A stretch of DNA of 64,000 bases from Salinisphaera sp052044135 (GTDB lineage: Bacteria; Pseudomonadota; Gammaproteobacteria; Nevskiales; Salinisphaeraceae). Positions 36,216 through 43,980 of this stretch are shown here, piece by piece. Location of the stretch: assembly GCF_052044135.1 (NCBI RefSeq), contig NZ_JBQDYF010000017.1, positions 1-64,000 on the forward strand, given 5' to 3'. The notes beneath the pieces were generated by a model. It worked only from the letters and a program-made list of their open reading frames with translations. It had not been told where the DNA came from and made no database searches. Each line of letters opens with the position of its first letter. Position 1 is the first letter of the stretch. Position numbers and translations under genes: made by a program.

Positions 36216-36536
36216 TCAGTCGCCGGCAGCGCGGGACCGCCGCCGACGCGAGGCAACGCCTACTCCAATCATGGCAACACCCAGGCCAAACATGCCCCAG
36301 GTCGCCGGCTCGGGCACATCACGGCGTTCGCGATAGCCCATGATTTCGCCGTGCCGGAACACATCCGGCCTGTAGTAAGTGGACCCATGAGACAATAAAT
36401 ACCCAGCTCCGTCGGGCGCAGAATCACCCGGCGACGTTGCCAATGCCATGGGCGCCGCACCCAGGCACAAGGCAACAATCGCGGCACGCACCATAAATTG
36501 AGTACGGCGAGATTTGCTAGTCATCATGTTTCTCAT
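36216..36536 (-). CDS. Very short PEP-CTERM sorted protein
   Basis: A 106-residue exosortase substrate. An N-terminal signal peptide (residues 1-33, AIVALCLGAAPMALA) is followed by only about 40 residues of mature protein (rich in Ser, Gly and Tyr) before the sorting signal: VPEPATWG at 74-81, a membrane helix and SRRRRSR at the end. XrtA should cleave near the PEP motif, leaving a small secreted peptide. GGAG is eight bases before ATG 36536. Its own strong terminator follows. It is not homologous by eye to the larger PEP-CTERM protein at 43130. Confidence 0.88.
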   Translation of the reverse strand: MRNMMTSKSRRTQFMVRAAIVALCLGAAPMALATSPGDSAPDGAGYLLSHGSTYYRPDVFRHGEIMGYRERRDVPEPATWGMFGLGVAMIGVGVASRRRRSRAAGD

Positions 36537-36683
36537 CGAAAAAACTCCAGTCCGCACACAGGCGCTTTGTTACGGCGCCAGTATAACAAGTTTTTCCGCG
36601 CGCCCAGCGCTGCATTCAACGCCGGGCCGCACCTCCGAACAGCAGGCCTCGGGCGTGTCTGCTTTTCCGACGCCGATGCCCTC

Positions 36684-37784
36684 TCACGCATGTCGCTTCA
36701 GGCTATCCACGATTCGCTCGGCCGCATGTCCATCCCACAATGGGAGCGATACACGGGGCCGATCGCCGCTCATTCGCATCGCGCCCCGCACTGCGTCGAA
36801 CAGTTCCTCGCCGCACACGAGACGATTGGTGCCCTCGCTTAGCGTTATCGGGCGCTCCGTGGTATCCCGAAGCGTCAAGCACGGGATGCCGAGGTACGTG
36901 GTTTCTTCCTGCATCCCCCCCGAATCGGTAATCGCGAGCGCAGCCCTCAGAAGCAGATTCATGAAACGCACGTACCCCTGCGGCTCGATCAGCGAGATCC
37001 CGGCGCATGCGTCCAGCCGCCGCCAGAGACCATTTTCGACGAGCCGACTCCGGGTACGTGGGTGCACCGGGAAAACGAGCGGCAAGTCAGCACTTATGCG
37101 AATGAGGCGATCAACCAGCGTCGCAAGCGTCGCGGGATCATCGACATTCGACGGACGATGCAACGTGACGACCGCGTAATTGCCGGCAGCGAGCCCCAAC
37201 TCATCGCAAGTTCGATCTGCCTCGATACGCGAGCGCATCAACTCGAACGTGTCGATCATCACGTTGCCCACGAATTCAACACGTTCTCCGGGAATACCCT
37301 CCAACCGAAGATTCTCGTTCGCGTCGGCCGAGGGCGTCCACAGCAAATCTGCGACCGCATCCGTCAAGATCCTATTGATCTCTTCCGGCATGCTGCGATC
37401 GCCGCTGCGAAGCCCTGCCTCGACGTGGCCGACGCGAACCCCGATTTTGGTGGCGGCAAGAGAGCACGCGAGTGTGGCATTGACGTCGCCCACCACGATG
37501 ACCCAATCGGGCCGATGTTCAAGGCAAACGCTTTCGTATGCCATGAGCGTGCGCCCGGTCTGCTCGGCATGCGTGCCGCTGCCGATGCCAAGATGGACAT
37601 CCGGCTCGGGCAGCATGAAGTCCGCAAAAAAGGCAGCCGACATATTGTCGTCGTAATGCTGCCCTGTATGTATTAGCCGAGTGCTACACCAGGACTCACG
37701 TGATAACGCGTTAAAAAGCGGCGCCATTTTTATGAAATTCGGCCGCGCGGCGGCGACCAGATCTATACCGAGCTTTGCGACCAT
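36684..37784 (-). CDS. wecB: UDP-N-acetylglucosamine 2-epimerase (non-hydrolysing)
   Basis: A 366-residue enzyme of the WecB/MnaA family making UDP-ManNAc from UDP-GlcNAc. Motifs are AAARPNFIKMAPL, LIHTGQHYD, VGDVNATLA, VGHVEAGLRSGD..MPEEINR, VTLHRPSNVDD and TDSGGMQEETTYLGIPCLTLRDTTERP. The catalytic histidine and acidic residues in these blocks are present. ATG 37784 sits just after GGGGAGG, a rather short spacing, but the only other start (TTG 37805) lacks any ribosome-binding site. It supplies a precursor for the polysaccharide. It lies 127 bp after the c-di-GMP-controlled lipoprotein gene on the same strand. Confidence 0.93.
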   Translation of the reverse strand: MVAKLGIDLVAAARPNFIKMAPLFNALSRESWCSTRLIHTGQHYDDNMSAAFFADFMLPEPDVHLGIGSGTHAEQTGRTLMAYESVCLEHRPDWVIVVGDVNATLACSLAATKIGVRVGHVEAGLRSGDRSMPEEINRILTDAVADLLWTPSADANENLRLEGIPGERVEFVGNVMIDTFELMRSRIEADRTCDELGLAAGNYAVVTLHRPSNVDDPATLATLVDRLIRISADLPLVFPVHPRTRSRLVENGLWRRLDACAGISLIEPQGYVRFMNLLLRAALAITDSGGMQEETTYLGIPCLTLRDTTERPITLSEGTNRLVCGEELFDAVRGAMRMSGDRPRVSLPLWDGHAAERIVDSLKRHA

Positions 37785-37911
37785 GCCTCCCCGCGCTGAA
37801 TGCAATCAACGATAGAACAAACGGCACACAGTGTACCCTGCCACCATTATCGAGCGGGCGGCACACCAGAGGCGAGGATCCGGACGGTGGCCGGCCGGAT
37901 CGCGTCGTTCT

Positions 37912-40143
37912 TCAGCGTGGCACGACCGCGAAATTCGCATAGTTCGAATAATCCGGCTTGACCGAACGATTAGAAAAAACGGTCCACGCGTCAGCCGACT
38001 TAGCGATACTACTGTTAGCAGCGGCAGCGAGCGCGATCTGTAAATTTGACGGAAACCCCGTCGGCGAACTCGAATAGCCGTCCATCTCCCCGATCTTGTA
38101 TGTGTGGGTCGACGAACTCATAGCATTGACCATTTGCTGGGAGTTGCATTGCAATCCTGCCAAGGTCGGATAAGTCGCCTTGTAAACTTCAGACAGGCTC
38201 GAGTACTCCGGCGATCCGGATGAATCTCTGACCTGGAACTTATAACCAGAGGCTTCGAGCCAACAAAATCCACCGGTTGAGCCGTTCGTAGCCGAGGTCA
38301 TCAACCCGACCTGGAACTGCGCCATCCACTTTAACAGCGCCTGCGCCTGCGGCACGCCCTGCGCGGCAGCATGGCCCACCGCCCAGGTGAAAAAATCCTG
38401 CTGCCAAGGCGCGATACCGACGTTCGACTGCCCATTAAGCGGATAAATAATCGCCCCGCCCCCGTCTAGCACATGCAACGGGTGAGCAGACGACTGGTTG
38501 ACATACGTATTGATGTAATCGCTAACGATGTAATTAATCTGATCGGTGTAATACTTCTTCAGCGGGTCCCCGTCCGGCGTGGCGAATGCCGCATCGGAAA
38601 TACTACGCAGCGTCCAGGCCTGACCACGAACCTGCGGATTGGCGACGATGAGCCGCCCTTTCGCGTAGCCGCGATATCCCGGATTGGTCCAGAGCTCGTC
38701 GTAACTCGCTTCGAACTGCATTTCTTCGAGGTAATAGAAGTCGCCGGTCACGAGATACGATACGTAGCCGATCGACGGCTGGTGAGCAATGTTGAACACA
38801 TAGGGGTTAGCGCAGGTGCCACCACATGCGGGCAATAGGTCCTTCTGGTACTGCCCGCCAGCGGTCCGCGCATAATTCAGGGCGGCGATCGTTACGTACG
38901 GGTGATTTGTAATAGTGAGAGGCCTCCCGGTGGCATCATCGCGATAATGAAACCCATAGCTACCTGCCGCATCGTCATTCGCCAGCATCCAATTAAAGGC
39001 TCGACGATCACCTGAGACAACGAAAGCGCTCGTCCAGCGCGGCAACGGCCCGATAGCGGGCTGCGCCCCCGTCGTCCCCATATAAGGCGTTTGGTCCGCG
39101 TGGGTCATGGGCGCGGCACTTTGCGTAACACTATTAAGGAAACTGCTGGTAGGCGTAACGGCCGCGTATTTCGATATCGCGCCGGACTTCTGTAAATAAG
39201 CCACATCCGGTTTCACATACATCGACGGATTACCCTGGCTCCATAACACGTGGTGCCAGCGCGCCTGTGTGTAATGCGTGATGCCAGTGGCGGAATAATT
39301 CGAACTACCGACGTTAAGCACGGCGTCGTACGTCTCGTTCGAGGGCGACACATTGTAGGCTTGGTCATTTTCAATGACCGAGTCGACACGAACGTTACCG
39401 ATGCTCCCGTCAGCGGCCCGATACGCCCGCACGTTGAAGAAAACACGCAGCCGAGGCGCCGTGGCGTTGCCGCTGGTCAATGTGGCCGGCACAATCCACT
39501 CGCTTGCGAGGCCGCCCGCCAACCAGCGCTTGCAGCTTCGCTGCCCCCACGCGGGGCAGGTTCCGCTCTGGGCGATCTGCTCAAGTGCGTTGCGCGCATT
39601 CGCCGTATAGGTCGTACCGCCGAGCGTGATCCGGACGTTTGCCGTGAAGTTGGTGCCCAGCAGATCACCAAGCGACACAGTACCCAGCCCCAGGCCCGCG
39701 TTGTGGGCCACCGCATACAACTGCAGCGTGGTCGCCTTGCCGCTGGCCGGCGCCGGAAGTTGCACCGTGACAACACTGTGTCGAACAGACCCGTCTGCCC
39801 AAGTCGCCTTGCGATCCACCTGGGTCGGTAGCATCTTGCCGTTGACGGCGGCCACCACATGCTGACTGGCGCCCACGTCACCTTTCGCGAACACCTGGCC
39901 AAAGGTCACGTCCACGGTACTGGCAGAGTTGCCACTGCCGTAATTCTGCACACTGACATCCGTGATATGACGCGCCGCGCCGCTGGGCAGGCTGGATGAA
40001 CTGCTCGACAGGCTTCCCGAGTTGCCTCCGCCCGCCGGCTGACTGCTCGTGCTGCCCCCGCTGCCGCCAGAGCCTCCGCCGCAGCCCACCAGGACAGCCG
40101 CTACAGTGACGCAAATGAACATGATTGTCAGGCGATTGGCCAT
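37912..40143 (-). CDS. Large secreted lipoprotein of unknown function, downstream of c-di-GMP riboswitch
   Basis: A 743-residue protein with a signal peptide ending in lipobox LVGC (Cys21), followed by a Gly/Ser linker of about 40 residues. Residues about 60-160 look like a beta-sandwich with VTFGQVFAKGD and ATWADGSVRHSVVTV, similar in style to the N-terminal domain of polysaccharide-lyase-like secreted proteins. The middle and C-terminal parts (about 350-700) are helix-rich with HQPSIGYVSYLVTGDFYYLEE and VRGQAWTLRSISDAAFATPDGDPL, possibly an alpha/alpha toroid. I do not recognise the family with certainty; a polysaccharide-binding or -cleaving role is a guess. ATG 40143 has AGAGG ten bases upstream. 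Leader RNA 40239-40332 holds a GEMM-I riboswitch. Confidence 0.75.
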   Translation of the reverse strand: MANRLTIMFICVTVAAVLVGCGGGSGGSGGSTSSQPAGGGNSGSLSSSSSSLPSGAARHITDVSVQNYGSGNSASTVDVTFGQVFAKGDVGASQHVVAAVNGKMLPTQVDRKATWADGSVRHSVVTVQLPAPASGKATTLQLYAVAHNAGLGLGTVSLGDLLGTNFTANVRITLGGTTYTANARNALEQIAQSGTCPAWGQRSCKRWLAGGLASEWIVPATLTSGNATAPRLRVFFNVRAYRAADGSIGNVRVDSVIENDQAYNVSPSNETYDAVLNVGSSNYSATGITHYTQARWHHVLWSQGNPSMYVKPDVAYLQKSGAISKYAAVTPTSSFLNSVTQSAAPMTHADQTPYMGTTGAQPAIGPLPRWTSAFVVSGDRRAFNWMLANDDAAGSYGFHYRDDATGRPLTITNHPYVTIAALNYARTAGGQYQKDLLPACGGTCANPYVFNIAHQPSIGYVSYLVTGDFYYLEEMQFEASYDELWTNPGYRGYAKGRLIVANPQVRGQAWTLRSISDAAFATPDGDPLKKYYTDQINYIVSDYINTYVNQSSAHPLHVLDGGGAIIYPLNGQSNVGIAPWQQDFFTWAVGHAAAQGVPQAQALLKWMAQFQVGLMTSATNGSTGGFCWLEASGYKFQVRDSSGSPEYSSLSEVYKATYPTLAGLQCNSQQMVNAMSSSTHTYKIGEMDGYSSSPTGFPSNLQIALAAAANSSIAKSADAWTVFSNRSVKPDYSNYANFAVVPR

Positions 40144-40153
40144 AGAAACCGGA

Positions 40154-40206
40154 CCTCTAAAGAGGATTCCGTCGCCAGTGCGAACCCCACGGCACACTGC
40201 GGAATC
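40154..40206 (-). promoter_or_regulatory. Candidate riboswitch expression platform
   Basis: Two hairpins lie between the riboswitch aptamer and the start codon. GATTCCG (minus 40206-40200) can pair with CGGAATC (40171-40165), with an inner CAGTG/CACTG stem. Directly after it, CCTCTTTAGAGG (40165-40154) folds on itself and includes the GAGG used as ribosome-binding site for ATG 40143. There is no T-run, so control of translation by hiding the ribosome-binding site is more likely than termination. Confidence 0.55.
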
Positions 40207-40238
40207 TTGAATCATCAAAATTCGCTGCCTGCATTCGT

Positions 40239-40332
40239 CCAGCGGCAGCCCAGCCGTCCTGGCACGTCTGAGCGTGCTTTAGATCCGTGGCTTTGCGTCA
40301 CCGTCTTTCGACGGCTTTGCCTTTATCCCGGA
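40239..40332 (-). ncRNA. GEMM-I cyclic-di-GMP riboswitch aptamer
   Basis: Read on the minus strand, the conserved pieces appear in order: AAGGCAAAGCC (40323-40313), GTCGAAAGAC with the GAAA tetraloop (40312-40303), GACGCAAAGCC (40299-40289), the tetraloop-receptor-like CTAAAGCACG (40282-40273) with its partner CGTGC (40266-40262), then CCAGGACGG (40262-40254) and a closing 3' strand to 40239. The order and wording match the class I c-di-GMP riboswitch (Vc2-type). It sits 96 bases before the start codon of the lipoprotein gene. Confidence 0.88.
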
Positions 40333-41086
40333 AACGAGCCAAACAATGTATTGCCGCACAACCCATGCACAACGCAGCCAGGCCGGACCGCCTGAGCCCG
40401 AGCGGCTCTCGCGGCGCCGTTGGCGCGTCCTGCCGGGATAGCAACCCGCATACGACTCTGCCTGCCGTTCTTCAGGCTCCGTGAAAACCCGGACGTACTT
40501 TCCCCAGGTCGGCGAACAGTACGCAAGCGGAATGTGCAAGTCCACTATTATGAATTCATGAAAACACGTCGAGAACGCGGTGCGCGCCGCGCAGCGCTAC
40601 GGTCTCCGGGCGATCCTCAAATGGCGGCGGCTAATCCCGCCACTCCGGTCTCGCCCGGTTTGCAAGACATGACAAGCCGTTATCGTGTCTTGTTTGCCCA
40701 ATTGGTTAACACACGCGTGCGGCGTCTCGGCGGGCCCGCTTCGGCACGGTCCTGGACCCTGGCAATACGAAGGTCGAGGATTACACGATCGTCAGAAAGT
40801 CGATAGTCGCGCGCGATGCGAGGTTGCGGGCCGGGCGGTGAACAAGGCCCGAGGTGCCCCTTCGCGTGGCGCCCTGCATCGATGGCCCGGGCGCACCGTC
40901 CGGCGTTGCCGGGTATGCCCGCGGAATAATCCCGATCGGCGCCGTTCTCCCGGATTGGGTACGGCGACGGGCACTGATAGCGCCCATGAAAACGCCGAAT
41001 GACGGCCGTGGAAATGGCTGGCGTGGCAGGCTACGTGCCATGGACAGATGGAAATCGGCTCGCCCTACCGCCACGCACGAATGAAC
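40333..41086. other. Intergenic region, no gene recognised
   Basis: About 750 bases between the riboswitch and the putP terminator. Several overlapping open frames exist on both strands (for example 40781-41074 minus), all arginine-rich and without domains or ribosome-binding sites. The riboswitch promoter should lie just above 40333; TACATT near 40345-40350 (minus) is a possible -10 box but the -35 match is poor. Confidence 0.5.
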
Positions 41087-41110
41087 GATCCAGGCATCTC
41101 TGCCTGGATC
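41087..41110 (-). terminator. Hairpin terminator after putP
   Basis: GATCCAGGCA and TGCCTGGATC form a perfect 10-bp stem with a 4-nt loop, 45 bp beyond the putP stop. The following minus-strand sequence GTTCATTC is only weakly T-rich. Confidence 0.6.
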
Positions 41111-41155
41111 GGCCAGGACCTCTGGCGGCCCTGGCCCGATCGAATCCCCCTGGAA

Positions 41156-42649
41156 TCAGCTCGCCTCGAGCGCTCGATATTCCCCGTGCGTCTCGGTCAA
41201 CAGACTGACCACGACGATTGCGATCCACGCCACGATGAAGCCCGGAATGATTTCATAGACCCCCGGTCCGCCAAGGAAGCTGCCGTCCCAGCCCATCGAT
41301 ATCCAGAAGATCACGGTTACCGCGCCGGCCACCAGGCCCGCGACCGCGCCGCTTCCCGACATCCGTCGCCACGTGAGCGAGAGAATCATCAACGGCCCGA
41401 ATGCGGCGCCGAAGCCCGCCCAGGCGTGGCTGACGAGCCCGAGAACCTGCGAATTCGGGTTACGCGCAATGAATGCCGCGACGACACCCACCAGCAGCAC
41501 GCTGAGCCGCCCGATGAGCACGCTTTCGCGCTCGCTGGCCTCCTTGCGCAGAAACAGCCGATAAAAGTCCTCGGTAAGCGAAGAGGACGACACCAGCAAC
41601 TGGCTGGAGATCGTGCTCATGATCGCCGCCAGCAGCGCCGCATACAGGAAACCCGTGATCAGCGGATTGAACAGCAGGCGCGCCAGGATGATGAAGATGG
41701 TCTCCGGGTCGTTCACGGTTAACCCATTACGCATGGCGTACGCGCGGCCGAATATACCCAGGCTGATGGCACCGGCCAGCGAGATGAACATCCAGGTCAT
41801 GCCGATGTTGCGCGCCTTGGGCACTTCGGCCACCGACCGGACCGCCATGAAGCGCACGATGATGTGCGGCTGACCGAAATAGCCCAAACCCCACGTCACC
41901 GCCGAGAAGAACCCGATGATCGTCAGCCCGTGCGTCCAGGAAAGGAAATTCGGCCCGGCCCCCGCCAGCGTTTGCGACGCCTGGGCGTAACCGCCACCAC
42001 CGCTACCGAACAGCACGACGATAGGCATCAACACCAGAGCCACCATCATGATGCAGCCCTGGACGAAATCGGTAAGACTCACGGCCAGAAAGCCGCCGAC
42101 CACGGTATAGGTCAGCACGATGATCAAGGTCAGCCAGACGCCGACATCGTATTCGCTGAGCGAGCCGATATGGATAAGCCCGCCGAATGCACTGGTGAAC
42201 AGCTTGCCACCTGCGACCAACCCCGAGGCCGTGTACACCGCGAAAAACACGACGATGATGATCGCCGACACCGTGCGTAGCGCCATCGCTTTGCTTGGAA
42301 AGCGGTTCGCCAAAAACTCAGGGATAGTCAAGCTGTTATCGTACCGTTCTGTCTGCTCGCGCAGACGCGGCGCCACCACGATCCAGTTGACGAACGCGCC
42401 GACGAACAGGCCGATGCCGATCCATGCCTGAACCAGGCCCGCCACATAAAGCGCGCCGGGCAGCCCCAGAAGCAGCCATCCACTCATGTCCGATGCGCCG
42501 GCGGACAGCGCGGCCACCGCCGGACTGAGATTTCGCCCGCCGAGCATGTAACCTTCGGACGAATCCGTTGCTTTCCGCCAGGCATAGAACCCTATGCCCA
42601 GCATCAAGAGAAAATAAAGGATCAAGCTGATCCATACACCAATTGCCAT
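41156..42649 (-). CDS. putP: Sodium/proline symporter PutP
   Basis: A 497-residue member of the sodium:solute symporter family with about 13 membrane helices. Family marks are FYAWRKATDSSEGYMLGGRNLSP near the start, ALSAGASDMSGWLLLGLPGALY, TVVGGFLAVSLTDFVQG and GYFGQPHIIVRFMA, and SSQLLVSSSSLTEDFYR, all typical of PutP. It imports proline with Na+, for nutrition or osmoprotection. ATG 42649 is chosen since GGGGG lies seven bases upstream and the length fits PutP; the open extension to 42742 does not. It is a single gene with its own terminator, seemingly unrelated to the polysaccharide locus around it. Confidence 0.93.
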   Translation of the reverse strand: MAIGVWISLILYFLLMLGIGFYAWRKATDSSEGYMLGGRNLSPAVAALSAGASDMSGWLLLGLPGALYVAGLVQAWIGIGLFVGAFVNWIVVAPRLREQTERYDNSLTIPEFLANRFPSKAMALRTVSAIIIVVFFAVYTASGLVAGGKLFTSAFGGLIHIGSLSEYDVGVWLTLIIVLTYTVVGGFLAVSLTDFVQGCIMMVALVLMPIVVLFGSGGGGYAQASQTLAGAGPNFLSWTHGLTIIGFFSAVTWGLGYFGQPHIIVRFMAVRSVAEVPKARNIGMTWMFISLAGAISLGIFGRAYAMRNGLTVNDPETIFIILARLLFNPLITGFLYAALLAAIMSTISSQLLVSSSSLTEDFYRLFLRKEASERESVLIGRLSVLLVGVVAAFIARNPNSQVLGLVSHAWAGFGAAFGPLMILSLTWRRMSGSGAVAGLVAGAVTVIFWISMGWDGSFLGGPGVYEIIPGFIVAWIAIVVVSLLTETHGEYRALEAS

Positions 42650-43044
42650 GATGCCCCCGTGTTCGGATCGAGTAATTAGCCTTACAACTTTACCGGTAAT
42701 TGCACGAATGACCAGTGCAACAATAGGTTGACGATCCGCCACCAGGCTTGTCGCCGTTCGCGCAAACGCCTCGGGCCGCGGTTTTCGGTTTACACGCCGG
42801 CCCGCCTTCGACCTTAGTCGCGCATGCGACCCAACCGGCCCAGCGTCCCTTCAATCGCGCACGACACGATACGGGTTTCGGTCCACGCTTGCATGCCGCT
42901 TCGGGTCAACGTCTGGCGGATAAGGGGGAGCCGCGCGATTCCACGTCGACCGAGGTGACTTGGCATGCAGCCGCTGGTGGTCGGGCAGGCCGTGACGACA
43001 GACCGTAGCGGCCCGGCCGCATGTGAACCGCATCGAACGAACCT
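42650..43044. other. Intergenic region upstream of putP
   Basis: About 395 bases without a recognisable gene. It should hold the putP promoter; I see no distinctive operator. Confidence 0.5.
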
Positions 43045-43073
43045 TAAAAAAACGGCCCGCCGAGGCGGGCCGT
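43045..43073 (-). terminator. Rho-independent terminator of PEP-CTERM gene
   Basis: ACGGCCCGCC and the matching CGGGCCGT form a strong GC stem; on the minus strand seven T follow. It lies 57 bp after the stop codon of the gene at 43130. Confidence 0.93.
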
Positions 43074-43129
43074 TGTCCGGGATTACTACGAGGCCGGCCA
43101 GGCCGGCGCTGTCATCATCACAAGGACAT

Positions 43130-43903
43130 TCAGACGTCGCGCTTCTGAATCCGACGAGCGGCGAAACCGATCATCAGCAGGCCGGCGCCAAACATGGCAA
43201 TCGAAGAGGGTTCCGGGACCGGACGAACCGACTCGACGGTCGCCACGTAGTCCTGGTAGTCGCCGTCGGTGCCATCTTCCCAGCCCAACAGATACTCGCC
43301 AGCAGTCGCAGTGCCGCTGCCGTCCGCCGCGTAACCCACCATTCGGGCCTCACCGCCCTTATTCAGGGTGCTATCCGAATAATAGGTCTTTCCGCCTATG
43401 GTGAGAAAATACCCGAATATGCCGGTACCGAAATCAACATCATCGCTGGTATACAGCCTTTTCTGCGTGCGTGCGTTTTCGATGTATGAATAAAAAACAC
43501 CACTCCTGGAGTAATTCAGGTAGCCCTTAGTGTTTATGTCCTGATTCGCGCCGTTCTGAGTGCCTCCGCCGAGCAAGTTCAACTTTTTCGACGGATCCGT
43601 CATGCTATAGACGCCGAAAGTGGCATCCTTGAAGTTCTTCGTATATGTCGCTTCAAGCACGCTGACACTGGTGCCGGTGCCACCAATCTGCCAATGACCA
43701 TTGTTCACCTGAGGCGAACCGGCGTTCAGACCAGAAAACAGTCCTTTGCCGTCCAGGCCGGTGCCATAGTCCGAGCTGTTGGCGATGTCATATAGCGACG
43801 GCTCGCTACCGCTCGTATTGACGTCGATCTGGTTGGCGAAGGCGGTGCCGGTGAAAGCCAGGGCGGCAATCACGACAGCCGAACCATAAAACTTATTCAT
43901 CAT
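43130..43903 (-). CDS. PEP-CTERM sorted protein, sigma-54 promoter
   Basis: A 257-residue secreted exosortase substrate. The signal peptide ends TGTAFA; the mature part is rich in Gly, Ser, Asp and Asn. LLGWEDGTDGDYQDYVATV resembles the end of DUF4114-type domains, often found in PEP-CTERM proteins. The sorting signal is VPEPSSIAMFG, a membrane helix and ARRIQKRDV. Two adjacent ATGs (43903, 43900) follow GGGAAAG. Transcription probably starts near 43953 from the -24/-12 promoter upstream, so the gene is the likely PrsK/PrsR/RpoN target. The role may be as a structural or matrix protein anchored with the exopolysaccharide. Confidence 0.9.
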   Translation of the reverse strand: MMNKFYGSAVVIAALAFTGTAFANQIDVNTSGSEPSLYDIANSSDYGTGLDGKGLFSGLNAGSPQVNNGHWQIGGTGTSVSVLEATYTKNFKDATFGVYSMTDPSKKLNLLGGGTQNGANQDINTKGYLNYSRSGVFYSYIENARTQKRLYTSDDVDFGTGIFGYFLTIGGKTYYSDSTLNKGGEARMVGYAADGSGTATAGEYLLGWEDGTDGDYQDYVATVESVRPVPEPSSIAMFGAGLLMIGFAARRIQKRDV

Positions 43904-43964
43904 CTTCAGCTTTCCCGTGTCGGGATGAGTGGACCACCGAAAATCGCTCGGCTGCGTCGCTGTA

Positions 43965-43980
43965 AGCAATGTGTATGCCA
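43965..43980 (-). promoter_or_regulatory. Sigma-54 (-24/-12) promoter
   Basis: On the minus strand TGGCAT, five bases, then TTGCT: GG and GC are at exact canonical spacing, and only one base of the TGGCAC box differs. It lies 62 bases before the start codon of the PEP-CTERM gene. PrsR, encoded in this window, carries the GAFTGA loop needed to activate such promoters. Confidence 0.82.

Noticed and set aside
36560..36580. TGGCGC box upstream of the short PEP-CTERM gene
   Set aside because: The GC of the -12 element is two bases out of place and TTGC is missing, so it is not a credible -24/-12 promoter.
37877..37901. GATCCGG/CCGGATC hairpin as terminator after the lipoprotein gene
   Set aside because: It has an 11-nt loop and no T-run; too weak to list as a terminator, though mentioned as the only structure in that gap.
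40781..41074. 97-codon minus-strand frame between riboswitch and putP
   Set aside because: Arg/Pro-rich translation typical of random GC-rich frames; overlapping frames on both strands are equally long.
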